Shown piece by piece: positions 1 to 11,300 of a stretch of DNA of 64,000 nucleotides. The DNA is from Ctenosaura bakeri. Lineage: Eukaryota; Chordata; Lepidosauria; Squamata; Iguanidae. The DNA is taken from contig CAOLHI010000931.1 of NCBI GenBank assembly GCA_948474755.1, positions 372,001 through 436,000 on the forward strand, in the 5' to 3' direction. Under the pieces are notes generated by a model, which searched no databases, was not told the DNA's origin, and saw only the letters and a list, made by a program, of their open reading frames with translations. Numbering within the stretch: the stretch's first letter is position 1; every line of letters starts with the position of its first letter. A program made the translations under genes and the position numbers.

Positions 1-28
1 TCTAATCAATGTTGCTGCACTGTTCCAG

Positions 29-142
29 GTACTGGAAAACTAGGATTTTCCTTTGTGAGAATCACAGCTCTTATGGTATCCTGTAATCGGCTGTGGGTCG
101 GGACAGGAAATGGTGTCATCATCTCCATACCCTTAACAGAAA
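29..142 (+). CDS. SPAG9: SPAG9 (JIP4) coding exon, part of the C-terminal propeller region
   Basis: This internal coding exon of SPAG9 (JIP4) is bounded by an acceptor AG at 27-28 and a donor GTAAGT at 143-148. It begins with two bases of a split codon, then reads 37 codons (31-141) starting TGKLGFSF and including CNRLWVGTGNGVIISIPLTE, and leaves one base (142). I recognise this as the WD40-like C-terminal region shared by JIP3 and JIP4; the IPLTE ending fits JIP4. JIP4 is a cytoplasmic scaffold that binds JNK/p38 pathway kinases and links vesicles and lysosomes to kinesin-1 and dynein-dynactin (family knowledge, not visible here). Upstream exons lie outside the window. JIP3 (MAPK8IP3) is the main alternative, but the downstream exons fit JIP4 better. 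Confidence 0.95.
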
Positions 143-2090
143 GTAAGTTCATAAACGGCAAGAATTGCAACGACTTCATACCAAGGGCAGACTCTAGTGT
201 GGGCCAGTGTTGTCTGGCTGGTAGCTTCACACACGAATACAAAGGCATCCTTGTTGCAAACTTGGCAGGTACAAGGTTATAGAACTGTGAGGAAACTTAT
301 GAACTCAGGGAATTCATGATCTTACAGCCCAATTCTGTGTGTGTATCTAGGATTGCAGCTTTGATCTTCATCTGTGACAGTTGGGCCCCATGAAGAATTC
401 CCATTCAGAGTTTGAAGCAGATTTTTGAGTGGTGCAGAGTTAAACTAGATATCATGCTAAACGTCTTCATTAGGAAGGGTTTTTAATTGAGAAGCAAGAG
501 TGGGTGGTGAGGTACTTACCTAACAATGTCCTGTCCTCCCTCTTGGCTTCTTTCTATGTCACTTTCTCCTTTTCATTATCTCCCCAAACTGTAATGCTTC
601 TCCTTTCTTCCCCAGCTTATTATGAAATTCCTGATAGATCACAGAAGTGTTCACTTTCTCTTCTCTGATTTCTACAGTCCCAGCATCTGGCTGGGGAAAA
701 AAGTAGATGTAGGGACAAAAAAGCTTCTGTTTTGAGTGCAAGAATGTTAATTGTTTTAGATTTAGCACTATTTTGTCTAATTCTCAACCTAATTTATTTC
801 ATAAATCTTTGCTGAAAGATTCGTTTGGAGCTTCTATGTATGAATAATTAATCACATTAAATCTATATAGATTTTTTCTCACCAGGCTGAGAAAACGCAC
901 AACTTTCTCACTTCTGCAGTATTGGTAATGTGATGGGGCAAATTGTTGTAGAGTGTTACAGCATATTGAATTGTTGGAAGATAATGCTAGCAATGAATTA
1001 TTTCATATTAGTTGCTTTGAACACCATGTACATCGTTTTTCATGCTGTGCCATTGCATTGATCATCCATTAAATGTCTGGTTTTGCATTGCATACGTGTA
1101 TTCAGTTAAGACCAATACTCATAAAAAAAAATTTAAATAGAAAAAATGCTTCTGAAATTATTATTTTTAGGATTTTTAAAATGCATAGAACATTATTTAT
1201 AGGATGTGGGGGAGAGAATGGGTTTTTTTAACGTTCTTTTACCAGATTCTTTGAAAATAGGCAGTGGTTTGCAGGAATTGCTGAGCTTTGCAGTTATTCT
1301 TCACCCATCCCTGCCTTACCTTAGCAGCAGGTGCTTACCACTCCGGATCATCAGGTGTTAGTATGTCCCCATAGAACAGCAGTGGGCAAGGTGCGGCCCT
1401 CCAGATGTTGTTGGACTCCAACTTCAACCAGCCTATACAGCAAATGGTACAGGCCTGTGGCAGTTGCAGTCCAGCAGTATCTGCATGGGGGTGTCAGGTT
1501 TTTCACCTCTGCTGTAAAAGGAGCTCATATGTTTGTTATGGTAATGTTTGGAACACTGCCCCATGACCTGAGAAGAGTGCATAGGTTGGTAGAGCTGCAA
1601 AGAATTAGGTAAGTATGAGTGGGCAACAGAGCGGGGTCCTGGATCGAAACCCTTTCCTTACTCAAGACTCTGTCCTGTGCTGTTGGGCATAAAAGTAGGC
1701 AAGTTTCAAAGAGGCCGAACTCCCTACAGCACACAAACTAGCATTTTATGGGCAGTGCTCATTGTGTAGGGCTGATAGATTTTTTTTTCCTGAAGGAGGA
1801 AATGACAGCTTTATTCCTGTCAAATTTGATAGAGGCCCTTCGAAAGAAAAGAGAGAAAGGGGAAACACAGTTTGCCAATGCATCACATTATTGACAGTGT
1901 TACTGTTTGCTTTTTCCCACTTAAGCTGAAAACGTGGTTTATAATACTCACTTAATTGTACCTTCTGTAGTTAGGAGCTAATATATAAAGCTCTTATTAA
2001 GCACCAGAACACGAGTGGTGGGTTCTCATTAATCCTTCTCCTCTGCTGTCACACCTGTCCATTGTCCCCTTTCCTCCTTTCTTACTTTAG
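143..2090 (+). other. SPAG9 intron with one foldback MITE
   Basis: The intron has a GTAAGT donor and an acceptor preceded by a pyrimidine-rich run (2068-2088). Apart from a foldback element at 1377-1512 I see no other feature. Short open frames here lack conserved content. Confidence 0.85.
1377..1512. mobile_element. Foldback MITE (squamate hAT-like family)
   Basis: The left arm contains GGCCCTCCAGATGTTGTTGG and the right arm a diverged reverse complement of it (about 1455-1505), with ends CAGCAGTGGGCAA and TTCACCTCTGCTG that are near inverted repeats. This is the very common palindromic element of squamate genomes. No open frame and no clear TSD. Assignment to hAT is an inference from related copies with 8-bp TSDs in this window. 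Confidence 0.6.
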
Positions 2091-2129
2091 CTGTAATCCT
2101 CCACCAGGGACGTTTACTGGGGCTGAGGG
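2091..2129 (+). CDS. SPAG9: SPAG9 39-nt alternative cassette exon
   Basis: A 39-nt exon between acceptor TTTAG (2086-2090) and donor GTAAGT (2130-2135). Its phase matches both neighbours: A at 142 plus CT gives Thr, then twelve codons read VILHQGRLLGLR, and the leftover G joins CT of the next exon (3226-3227) to give Ala before NK. Including it adds 13 residues without changing frame. JIP3 and some JIP4 isoforms carry a closely similar insert at this point, so I call it a conserved alternatively spliced exon. It is too short for ordinary ORF detection. Inclusion level cannot be read from DNA. Confidence 0.9.
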
Positions 2130-3225
2130 GTAAGTGCTGATCCCAAACAAAAAAAATTCTGTATTCTCAGGCTTCTCTAATAGCCTCTTTAAGGCTGTTC
2201 CCCACTTTTCTAAATTCTCCTCCTCCCCCTCGTATGTTCCTAATCCGTTTTTTCACTTGCAGTTACCTGCATTGCAGTACTTTATGTTTGCTAAATGATC
2301 ACCAATCCTGCTCAGCAGTTTAGCGCCTTCATATTTTGTTGCAGCTGAACTTTCATGCCGGCTTCTTGTTTTTCTTCCAGCGCCATTTGTGATACCATAA
2401 CTTTGTAATTGTCATTAATCCACATCATTTTCTCTTGTTACAAATCATGTTTCTTTCTCTCTTCTGATACTGTTTGAAATGGAGATAGTTTTGTGTGTCT
2501 AGCATATGAAGTTCCAGGAAGACTTGTAGATTTTAAAATCAGTTTCTGGAGTTGGGGAAAAAAAACCCACTTGAAATGCAACAGCTCCTCAGAAACCACT
2601 AGTGGCTGTTTCTTGCCTTTTCCTTTCACCCAGTGAACTCACTCTTGGCTTATGAGATCCCAGACTCATAGCTGCTTGAGGACTTCCTTTAAAAAGAACA
2701 GAGTCCAGTGATGCTTTAAACTTGCACTACATTTGTTGCAATGTAAGCCTATGTCGATATGTCCATAACAACTAATGCCACAATGAACATACTTATTTTA
2801 ATGTGTCATGGGACTGTGGTATGTGTTAGATTAATATAGGTACCCCTAGAATTGTGTTTTAAAAATCATAAATATGGTTTATTTTGAGGTATTTAACTTG
2901 ATATTCTTAGTTTATATCTTCAGTATTAACAAAAACTATTTGCATGCTATTTTGTGAAGTTGAGGGCAGGTTGGTAAAAATTGTCCACTTATGCTAGACT
3001 AGCAATCTACTCCATTTTTTTTCCTAAAGGTACTTCAGATAACTACCGCATGCTGTCTTTTGTTCCTTTCCAGCTCTGTCTTGAATTGGCATTTTGTTGC
3101 CCCTTCTGTTTCATTTATCTAAGTTGGCTTTAGCTTCTAGAATGGTACCGTGAGGTTTCTTGATGAATGATCATTCTTGCAGCTAGCAATTTCAAGTGGA
3201 AAATATTTTCTTCCTCTCGTTGTAG
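2130..3225 (+). other. SPAG9 intron
   Basis: Spans from the cassette exon donor to the acceptor TTGTAG ending at 3225. I see no repeat or other feature in it beyond A+T-rich sequence. Confidence 0.8.
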
Positions 3226-3402
3226 CTAACAAAGCGGCAGCTGGTTCTGGCAACCGTCCAGGCAGTGTAATACGTGTATATGGTGATGAAAACAGTGACA
3301 AAGTGACACCTGGAACCTTCATACCATATTGCTCAATGGCACATGCACAGCTTTGTTTCCATGGGCATCGTGATGCTGTCAAATTTTTTGTTGCAGTACC
3401 TG
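3226..3402 (+). CDS. SPAG9: SPAG9 (JIP4) coding exon
   Basis: The exon lies between acceptor GTTGTAG (3219-3225) and donor GTAAGC (3403-3408). It starts with the last two bases of a Thr or Ala codon (depending on cassette inclusion) and continues [20 protein letters not shown], later [20 protein letters not shown] and FFVAVPG, ending on one base of a Gly codon. The [18 protein letters not shown] block is a hallmark of JIP3/JIP4 C-terminal propeller blades. The NKAAAGSG stretch is the variable linker and shows expected divergence. Length 177 nt; phase 1 at both ends, so the neighbouring exons stay in frame. Confidence 0.96.
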
Positions 3403-3524
3403 GTAAGCTTGGATATAACTCTTTCCCTACATTTTGAATGTGGAGAGATTATATGCTTAGCTTGGTGTTTGTGGAAGAAATTAACTGTATTCCCTTGGAT
3501 ATCTTTGTGGAACCCTTAAAGCAG

Positions 3525-3665
3525 CTTCTCTCAAGCTGGTGCCATCTCATATGTACTAGAGAACAATTCCAAACCCTGCTCCCCTAGCCACTATGATGGA
3601 TGGGGATGATGGAAATTATAGCCCAATACATCTGGAGGTCTCAATTTTGAGAGAGGACTGCCCTA
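3525..3665. mobile_element. Decayed foldback MITE
   Basis: Contains the family's half-site patterns (GATGATGGAAATTATAGCCC near 3607 and an ACATCTGGAGGTCTC arm near 3629) facing a diverged left arm. Resembles the 1377 and 12999 copies. Strongly decayed, boundaries approximate. Confidence 0.45.
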
Positions 3666-5696
3666 AAGGTTTCATGATTGATCCAGTTAAAAAAAATGAG
3701 GGTTGTTTACTTTGCTGAAATGAAGGGCATGAACATATTTTCTCCAGCAGAACTGAAGCAAACTAACGAAAACTAATACAATAGGAAAATTTTAAAGAAA
3801 ACATTCTGAGGCAAAATTTCATTAGCATGCTTGTCTATGTGACGCAAATTGCCTTGTCCTTGGAATATCATTTCAAGGCCAGCTGTGCTGTGCTCCTGTG
3901 ATAGAATGAAATCATTGTCTCATGCTGACCTGGAAACTGTTATCGAATCCTGAATTCAGCATCCTGATAGTTTCTTCATCCTTTGGAATCTATTACAGTA
4001 GGCCTTCCAGCTGCTGAGAGGAAATTCTTGCACAATACTTTTCTCATCTTCAAGGTTTTATTAAGAGGAACATACTTTTGGATTCTCTTATACACCACAC
4101 TACCATCATGGTTTATTCCAAACTGGATATTTGCTGTCAATTTCTAACAAGTGCATCAAACAGACTGTTATTTAGAACTAGCAGGGAGTTACATACTGCA
4201 AAAAAAACATATAAACTCTTGGTCACTGGCACAAGTCATTTTCCCTGTAGGCTACACTGGGCAAGATACGGGGCAGTGAAGAGGACAAACAGGGGACCAG
4301 AAACTATGTTACTAGTTAAGTGAGAGTCATGTGAGAGGGAAGATAAGACAAGTCTGAAATACGGACTTCAGGAAAGGCCAAAGAGGCCCAAGAAGTGGGG
4401 GTCGTGGTTGTGTCTATGCCTAGCGTGGTTGGTGCTGAGCTCTGCATATGCGGTAAAGCATTTTGAGGTTTGTCCTGAATTAGTATGGCATATGCCAAGC
4501 AGCCTAGAATTCAAAAAGGATGCTGTCAGAAAAAGCAGAAACTCACAGTTTCATATGTGTAACCCATTGGACTGATTATAATTACAGGGAGCACAGCAAA
4601 GTGCACGCGCTTAGAAGTCTGAGAAGATAGGGTAGGGGCAGCAACAGAATATTGTTAACAGGTAGCAGGAAGAAGCAAGAAGTATTATGGTGGAGTGGGA
4701 AAGAAATACCACATTATATTGATGGTGCGAAGAACCTTTACCCCTCTGGAAGCTGATGTAGTTACTAATGCTATCTTATCTCTCCGTTTGTCAGACTGAT
4801 ACCATAAATGATGTTATCAGGACTGATAGGAATTAACATTGCAGAGGGTTTCCGGTTCCCCGGTCCTGTTAGCAAAGATTTTGGAGGACTTGTAGTAAGA
4901 ATCAGAAGCTTGAAACTGATGTTCAGGAGAACATCTAATGCACAAGTTTACCACTGATATTCTGAATCATTGGAAAAGCCAACAGGGAGGAGATTACCAA
5001 AGTCTAGACAAGAAATGACTACAGCATTGGCAAGATTTTCAGTTTAATAATCTTATATATGAGAACAAACCATACTGTGTTGGAACAACAAAAGATATGT
5101 TGACTGGTTGAACCAGTTATACTAGCAAGGTGTCATTCAAAAAAGCTATTAATCCTTCCAGGCCACTTTAAATTCCAGCCATTAATAAACCAGATACATT
5201 GGGCTAATGCTTAATGAAGGAGAGAAGCGTGGCAGCTAGTTTTGCTGTATCTCTTTTATTTTTTCCATACAATTAACAGCAGTTATTTTAACTTAATTAT
5301 GACACAATGCAGAATTTAAGGGTGTAACAATGCACTAAGGAATACTTGTACATCTGAAATGTGGGCCTGAATTATACCATAGGAGGACAGATGTTGCCAC
5401 TCCTATGTTTCTTCCATATTATTCAGTTGTTTTCTGTATTCTGGGCAGAGGCTCTGTCTCCTGTTCTAGCATCATGGGAGTTACCAAGTGAGAGGCAGTT
5501 CCTATGTCAAATATTTAAACTAGCCCTTAGTTCTGTACTTGCTTAGTCATTTCCCTGCCTGTTTCAAATGCAGTAGGCTCCTTTGTAATTTGAAGCTTTT
5601 GTTTCAAGGCATATAATTTATTTTTTTAAAGATGATGTTAATTTCGCAAGCATGGTTAATAGGCTCTCACCAAAAAAATCAAACACCTAATAGAAA

Positions 5697-5825
5697 AGCA
5701 ACCAAGAGTCTTCTGGTACCTTAAAATCTGACAAGTTTTACTTGGCATAAGCTTTCATGGACAGTGGCCTTGATTTATCTGAAGAAGTGAGCTATAGTCT
5801 GTATCAGCTTACATAAAATAATTAT
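5697..5825. repeat. Foldback-type repeat fragment
   Basis: The sequence around GAGTCTTCTGGTACCTTAAA and CATAAGCTTTCATGG resembles one arm of a widespread reptile palindromic repeat. Only about one arm is present. Family name not known to me; boundaries approximate. Confidence 0.35.
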
Positions 5826-6114
5826 AATAATTATAATTATAGTAGTAGTTGTAGTTCCTCTTTAAGGTCCTTCAAGATTGTCTGTTGTTCTTGCTGCAAC
5901 AGACTACAGTAGTTGCCCATCAGAAAATCTCCAGTAGTGAGGCAGATACTTTTTAAATTTTTCAGTTTCTTGTATTGTCAGGAGAGTTTAATTTTGTAGG
6001 AACGTTAAGTCTGCTTGTGCTTCCTATTTTGCAAGCATCTACTTAATTACTTTGGGAGACTCAGGTTTTTTTCCCTATAAATGCAATCCTGTTGATCTTC
6101 TTTCTCACATCTAG

Positions 6115-6261
6115 GTCAGGTGATCTGTCCCCAGACAGGAGGAGGCCCAGAACTGTCCAGTGATAAAACTACTGTTTCTACACAAGAATCAAACAGCCAG
6201 GCTCCTTTAAAATCTATGTTGGTGATAAGTGGAGGAGAAGGATACATTGACTTCAGGATGG
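6115..6261 (+). CDS. SPAG9: SPAG9 (JIP4) coding exon
   Basis: Acceptor CTAG ends at 6114 and the donor is GTAGGC at 6262-6267. Phase: the G at 3402 plus GT gives Gly, then 48 codons read QVICPQTGGGPELSSDKTTV and onward to SMLVISGGEGYIDFRM, leaving one base. The first two thirds is a low-constraint linker, while MLVISGGEGYIDFR is a conserved JIP blade motif seen also in JIP3. The donor is slightly weaker than the GTAAG donors of the other exons. All junctions preserve frame, so the gene looks intact here. Confidence 0.95.
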
Positions 6262-7015
6262 GTAGGCTATCTTAAAGAGGCTGAGTGGTCGTCGTGTTTA
6301 TTAGATTAGTAAAACTACTGAAAACTCCTGAAGAGTAATATGGTTTATGATTTCTTTCTTTTCCTTTTGAAATGCAAATTAATATGAGGTTTCCTTAAAC
6401 TCTCTTTACCTATATTTTTGTATTTGTTCATGTTTATAGAAAACTGAGCATGCAGCAGTGTAAACTGTAAAAACAAATTGTTTGCATGTTTGAAGGGATT
6501 AAAATTTGCCCAAGCCCAAGGTGTGGCCAGATATTATAATCAGGAATTGAGTTTTTCTCCCTCCTACTCTCTGCACTCTCAGAATGTAATCCCCATGAAA
6601 CCAATTTACATTATCCCCATGAGGCTTTTGGAAACTGAGCTGATCTTGGTATAGGCCTGCCCCGCTTCCTGCTTCATTATTCCCTAGGTTCTGTTGCCTT
6701 GCTAGGGCAAGGGTAGGCAATCTGGTTCCCTTCCTATGTCTTGGGTTACAATTACCAGATTCCCTCGTCATGGCCTTGTTGTTTGGCCCTTATGTGAATT
6801 TTAGTTCAAAGTAGCGAGAACGCACAGGTTGCCTGTCCCTATTTTAGAGTGAGGTGGAGTTGAAGACCAGAAACTGGCTTTATATAATCAATGATACTGT
6901 GAAATATAATATCAAATCCCTTCTCAATAACTTAATACAACTTTTAAAGGAAGAAAAAAATCCTGTCTGTTCAAGGTTGTGATTGTTTGAAAACTTCCCA
7001 TTTTATAAATTAGTT

Positions 7016-7069
7016 TTTGTTGAACTACCTAGACAGTTATTATTTGTTGAACTACCTAGACAATTATTT
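7016..7069. repeat. 27-bp tandem duplication
   Basis: TTGTTGAACTACCTAGACA occurs twice in direct order with a 27-bp period. Each unit ends in a slightly different A+T-rich tail (GTTATTA versus ATTATTT). Located in the last SPAG9 intron. Confidence 0.85.
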
Positions 7070-7124
7070 TTATCTAATAATTTTGTTACACTCCTTTCTT
7101 TAGAAAGTTCTTAATTTAGGGTTA

Positions 7125-7508
7125 CAGTCATCCCTCCACATTCACTAGGGTTAGGAGCACAGGACCCCATGAAAGTGGAAAAACCATGAATAACTCTAGG
7201 CCCTCCCAAACCATTTTTAACACACAAAAAAGTATAATCAGCATATTCAACCCACCGTGGATTTCTCTGAGGCATCAGGGTTCTGTCACAAGGCAGAAGT
7301 GGTTGGTTGGTGGGGCTTTCTGTCTCCTTCACTGCTGCCCCACACCATTTTTAAGAGGGACTTACTAGCCTCGTTCACAGTTTCTCAGTCTCATGAGGCT
7401 TGCAGTCCCCATTAAAAATGTCATAGGGCAGCAGCAGAGCTAACAGCAAATAATCCATGAATAATCAAATCCACAAAAGTGGAACCTGCAAATGTGGAGG
7501 GCTGACTA
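7125..7508. mobile_element. Tigger/pogo-like MITE, copy 1
   Basis: A 384-bp non-coding element with inverted ends CAGTCATCCCTCCACATT and AATGTGGAGGGCTGACTA, and subterminal inverted arms (GAATAATCAAATCCAC side). TA precedes the left end; the right flank has decayed to CT. A second copy at 44026-44403 is similar over its full length. Ends beginning CAGT and a TA target are typical of pogo/Tigger elements of the Tc1/mariner superfamily, so classification is inference from ends alone. Confidence 0.75.
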
Positions 7509-7711
7509 CTTCCAAATCACCCTCTAAGGAGAATTCATCTAAACCAGAGGCAATTTTCTTTTGTTATCTGGTACGTGTTCTTTAACAACTCATTGCAGGA
7601 AGGGGTTGGAAGCAACTAATGCTAAGAATGTGAGCTTTTATAAACAGAGCCTATGATTCAGTGTATTTTGAGAATTGAGCATTTTCTTGTACCCAAGGAG
7701 TAGGTGACAGT

Positions 7712-8150
7712 TACTTTATTTATGTATTAAAATATTTATATCCCACCTTACATCTGAAGATATCAGAGTCGCTTACAGTGAAATCAGTTTAAAAGAATAA
7801 ATAAGAACCATAGTTTTAAAAGATTACAAATATATCAAGTAGTTTATCAATTAAAAAACAAATATTTTAAATCTGGTTAAAACAATTTTAAATAGTGTAA
7901 ACCATGAGATATATGGAGCCTGGATAAAATTAGGCTCAAACACTTCAGTAAAAAGTCAGGTTTCAACTTGGTACTGAAGTGATCCCAGTGTTGGTGCCAG
8001 TTGGGTCTCCAGAGAGCTACAATAAGATGGCACTGAAGAAAAGGCCGTTTTCCATGTCCCTCCACAATGAAGCATTTCCCTTACTGGTGGAACACAGAGC
8101 TGAGCCCCACCTCCTGGTAGATCTCAGTGCTTGGGCAGGTGCATACATTT
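7712..8150 (-). mobile_element. L2-type LINE 3' end, antisense
   Basis: Begins with T-rich TTTATTTATGTATTAAAATA followed by TATATCCCACCTTACATC, the reverse complement of the AGCCGCCTTGAGTCC-like 3' end of squamate L2 elements (a sense version lies at 39225-39300). The rest is decayed LINE sequence. Inner boundary uncertain. Confidence 0.5.
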
Positions 8151-8250
8151 CCCCTTGATCTCAACATGTTAATAAGGAATTGCACCCTTTCCTATAATTT
8201 CTTCTAGGTATGTCAGCTTGCTCACCTCACTATTTTGTCTTGTGCCTTAG

Positions 8251-8366
8251 GTGATGAAGTTGGTGAATCAGAACTCCTTGGAGAGGCACTGCAGCTAGAG
8301 CCTTCTGTAGCCAAAGCTGAGAGGAGTCATCTTATAGTGTGGCAAGTTATGTGTGGCAGTGAATGA
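8251..8366 (+). CDS. SPAG9: SPAG9 (JIP4) terminal coding exon with stop
   Basis: Follows acceptor GCCTTAG ending at 8250. The split Gly codon is completed, then the frame reads DEVGESELLGEALQ, continues through LEPSVAKAERSHLIVWQVMC and ends GSE before TGA at 8364-8366. The KAERSHLIVWQV motif is the conserved extreme C-terminus of JIP3/JIP4, and the LLGEALQLEPSV segment matches the JIP4 side of the family. Exon phase and lack of frame breaks show an intact gene. The 3' UTR begins at 8367. Confidence 0.97.
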
Positions 8367-11300
8367 GCCCCTGGAAAATGGCTTGTGATGGCAAACGCCT
8401 TTGCATGTCTTTGGATTTTGTTTTATTTTTGTGGATCCCGTTTCACTGCATAAAGTTTTTGCTTTGCCATTTTACTTTATATCACAAACCTCTCAGACCT
8501 TAACAATACAGGAATTATCTTATGCTGTTCTACTGCATCAGTGTTACATAGCAAGAACAAATCAGTTTCCCCAGACAGAGAAATACTGTATTTACTCTCT
8601 CAAATGCAGCTTCCTGTACCTCCCACTGCAATCTGTAACAGAATTCATTTCCTTCTACTTTGTACCACATTTGTAGGTCAGATTTCAGAACAAATATTTT
8701 CAATTCCTCTCTACAGCATTTATTGAGTAAAACAGCAAAGTTATTTCCAAAAGAGCATTTTAAAAATATCAGATGAATTATATTCACATTATATTCTGTG
8801 CATTTAGTAGTGATGGCTAAAATAAGTTGTCTTTACTTTTTCGTTTCCAAATCCTTCCAGTCTTGTTTACTTTGGTATATTGAATGTCCTTTGCTCATAT
8901 CAAGATCCCTGAGGTGAAGAGGAGATGATACAGAGATACACTGATGATAAGTCTCATGTTTAATTGCTAATAAGGCTAAAATGAAAACTACTGTCCTTAT
9001 GCCAGTTATGGTATTTTGTGGGAGAAATTCTTCTCGTGTCCTTATCTGAGAATTCCTAGAAACGTTCTGATTAATACCAACTGACATTCTTAGAATGATT
9101 TGCTATTTTCTCTTACATGCCTTGAACAGAAGATACATTACTTTTGCATCCCTATCATCTTGAACCTTAGCTGGTCAGATTCATGGCACTTGATGTAGAG
9201 AGACTCGAACAGGGAACAAAACAGCTGAGCGCTTTAACTTGAGAAGTAACAGTGAAGGAAAAAATTTCCAATTATGTCCTTTAAAAATATATTTCATAGC
9301 CCCTTTACCTAGTGAAAATGTTGAGAGATTTTTCTTCTGTGGACTTAGTAAGAGGAGCTGTAGGTCATGGGCATTCATGTATCACTGACATTAATGGGGA
9401 CAGCACCACTATATAAGGTTCTAAGAATCTACCCTAAGTGTGAGAAAACATGAAATAATTTCAAAAAATGCTCATTTTGTTTCCTCACTATAACTTTGAA
9501 TTGAGTGTCACCCTTTGAACTTTATTATCCACTTGATGGCAAACAAAGTTTGAATGCTATTTTTTAATTTCTTTAAAAGGTGTATCAGTTTACTAGTCTT
9601 TAATTTCTTGGAAAGTATGGATTAAAATTCTAACATTTGGGTGTTGCCCACCAAGAAACTTGGATTATTCCCGTTACGTGGGACCAGATAATATTTAAGT
9701 GACAGAATAGCAAAATTTCAAAACTGTTTCAAATAACAACTTGAAAAACACTAGATACCATCTTGAAAAACTGCCTAAAATTTTTTATGCAATAGAAGCA
9801 GTTTGAAATCTGTCAAGAAAACATGTATTTATATATACATATATATATATATAATATACATATTAATTTTTTTAAAATCATGTTGAGCTGAGATCTATTG
9901 TGTAAATATTTATTTAGGCAGCTTTTTAAAAAATAAGCATTTTAACATGATAAAAAAATCAGTGAAATTCAATTCAGGTCTGTTCATTATAGATTTATAT
10001 GTATAAATGCTTTTTAAGCACCATATTTTATACACAACTGATATGTTCTGCTAAGTATGTATTTAGGTCATGAATTTTGTGGCTAAAATGATTGAAAGTC
10101 TAATTCTTTGACAGTAGATTCTTTCCCTCCAATATGCCAAAAGTGATAAGTGATCCCAGTTTTATTTAAAATATTCAACTGACTTAGCTAACTTTAGAAA
10201 ACTTAAGAAAATGAACTGTGATTTAAAAGCAGAATGGAAGGTCCAGAGAAGCTTCTGACTTTTACAAAATCTCTGTTATCTAAATTGTGCCCCATGCATG
10301 TGCATATGCAAAAGGTGTACCCTTTCTAGCATGGGAGAATTTAAGAAATCATTTGGTAGGGGTTTTCAGGAAAGAACAAAACAGTAAAAGCTTCACTGCA
10401 TGTGCCTAAAGTACAACTGTCAAAGATACATGATTCTGTAATGTTCTCTCTGTACTCTGAGCTGTGCCCGCTGGTAATACTGGATGTCCAGATGAAATGC
10501 CTGTTATCTCTTCACAGATGAATGAGCCTATCACCTTTGTTGCCCCTGTTGGGCTCTGTAAATTCATTGGCCTTGTTTTAATTGGAGCATATTCTCCAGA
10601 TCTTTCTTGAGTGGTTGAATTGCCACATCTGCATTCTTGGGGGAAAATAGAAAAAATGTTTGTTTTTTTTTCACAGTTTTTTCACAACTTTTATTTTAAA
10701 ACAATCAATGAACTATTTATCTGAAGTGCTTCACTGCTGTCAGACAACAGATGTGTCTGGGTAGCACATTTACTGACTTGCGAGATGTACTGGGTAAACT
10801 GCAATTCTGTTCCCATTGAATCAGTTGCGGTTCACATTAGAAAAGAGTTTAACAGAGACTATCACATATGTAAAGAAGGGGCCGGCACACATTCACCTCT
10901 CCCTCTTCATTTTTAAAGTTTTACCCATCCTAAAAATAGCAGATTTAGAAGGTGGGTGTCTTCACCATTCACTGAAATTTATACACTCCCTGTTCCAGAG
11001 CACTTTTAATGGTAGGTGATAAAGCTCACTAAATTTCATGCATCAAATAGTTGCCTAAAAAAAAAATCTGTTTTGAGAATGTCATATGTATCACGTGCTT
11101 ATAGTTCTAAAATCAGGAGTGGGAATGAATCTCTTTATATTTAACAGCTTTTGTTAATAGTTTGAGAGAACATTTCAAGCACAAAAAATATGCAGCACAT
11201 GATTTGTCTGGGTAAATGTGTCTTGCATGGAAAAAGGTAAAATGAAGTTTATATATCCTGCCATATTGTTCATTTCTTGTAAGGTCTTCCTTCGTTGGAT

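Larger units (their letters stand above)
3403..6114 (+). other. SPAG9 intron with two foldback-type repeats
   Basis: The 2.7-kb intron holds a decayed foldback MITE around 3525-3665 and a second foldback-type fragment around 5697-5825 (CATAAGCTTTCATGG motif). The rest shows nothing I can identify. Confidence 0.75.
6262..8250 (+). other. SPAG9 last intron, with Tigger-like MITE and L2 fragment
   Basis: The intron contains a 27-bp tandem duplication (7016-7069), a Tigger-like element (7125-7508) and an antisense L2-type 3' end (7712-8150). It ends in GTGCCTTAG at 8250. Confidence 0.8.

Noticed and set aside
3177..3225. Upstream extension of the SPAG9 exon at 3226 (the frame is open to the left)
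   Set aside because: The pyrimidine tract and AG at 3225 mark the splice acceptor, and conserved JIP4 residues start only after it. The open frame upstream is chance.
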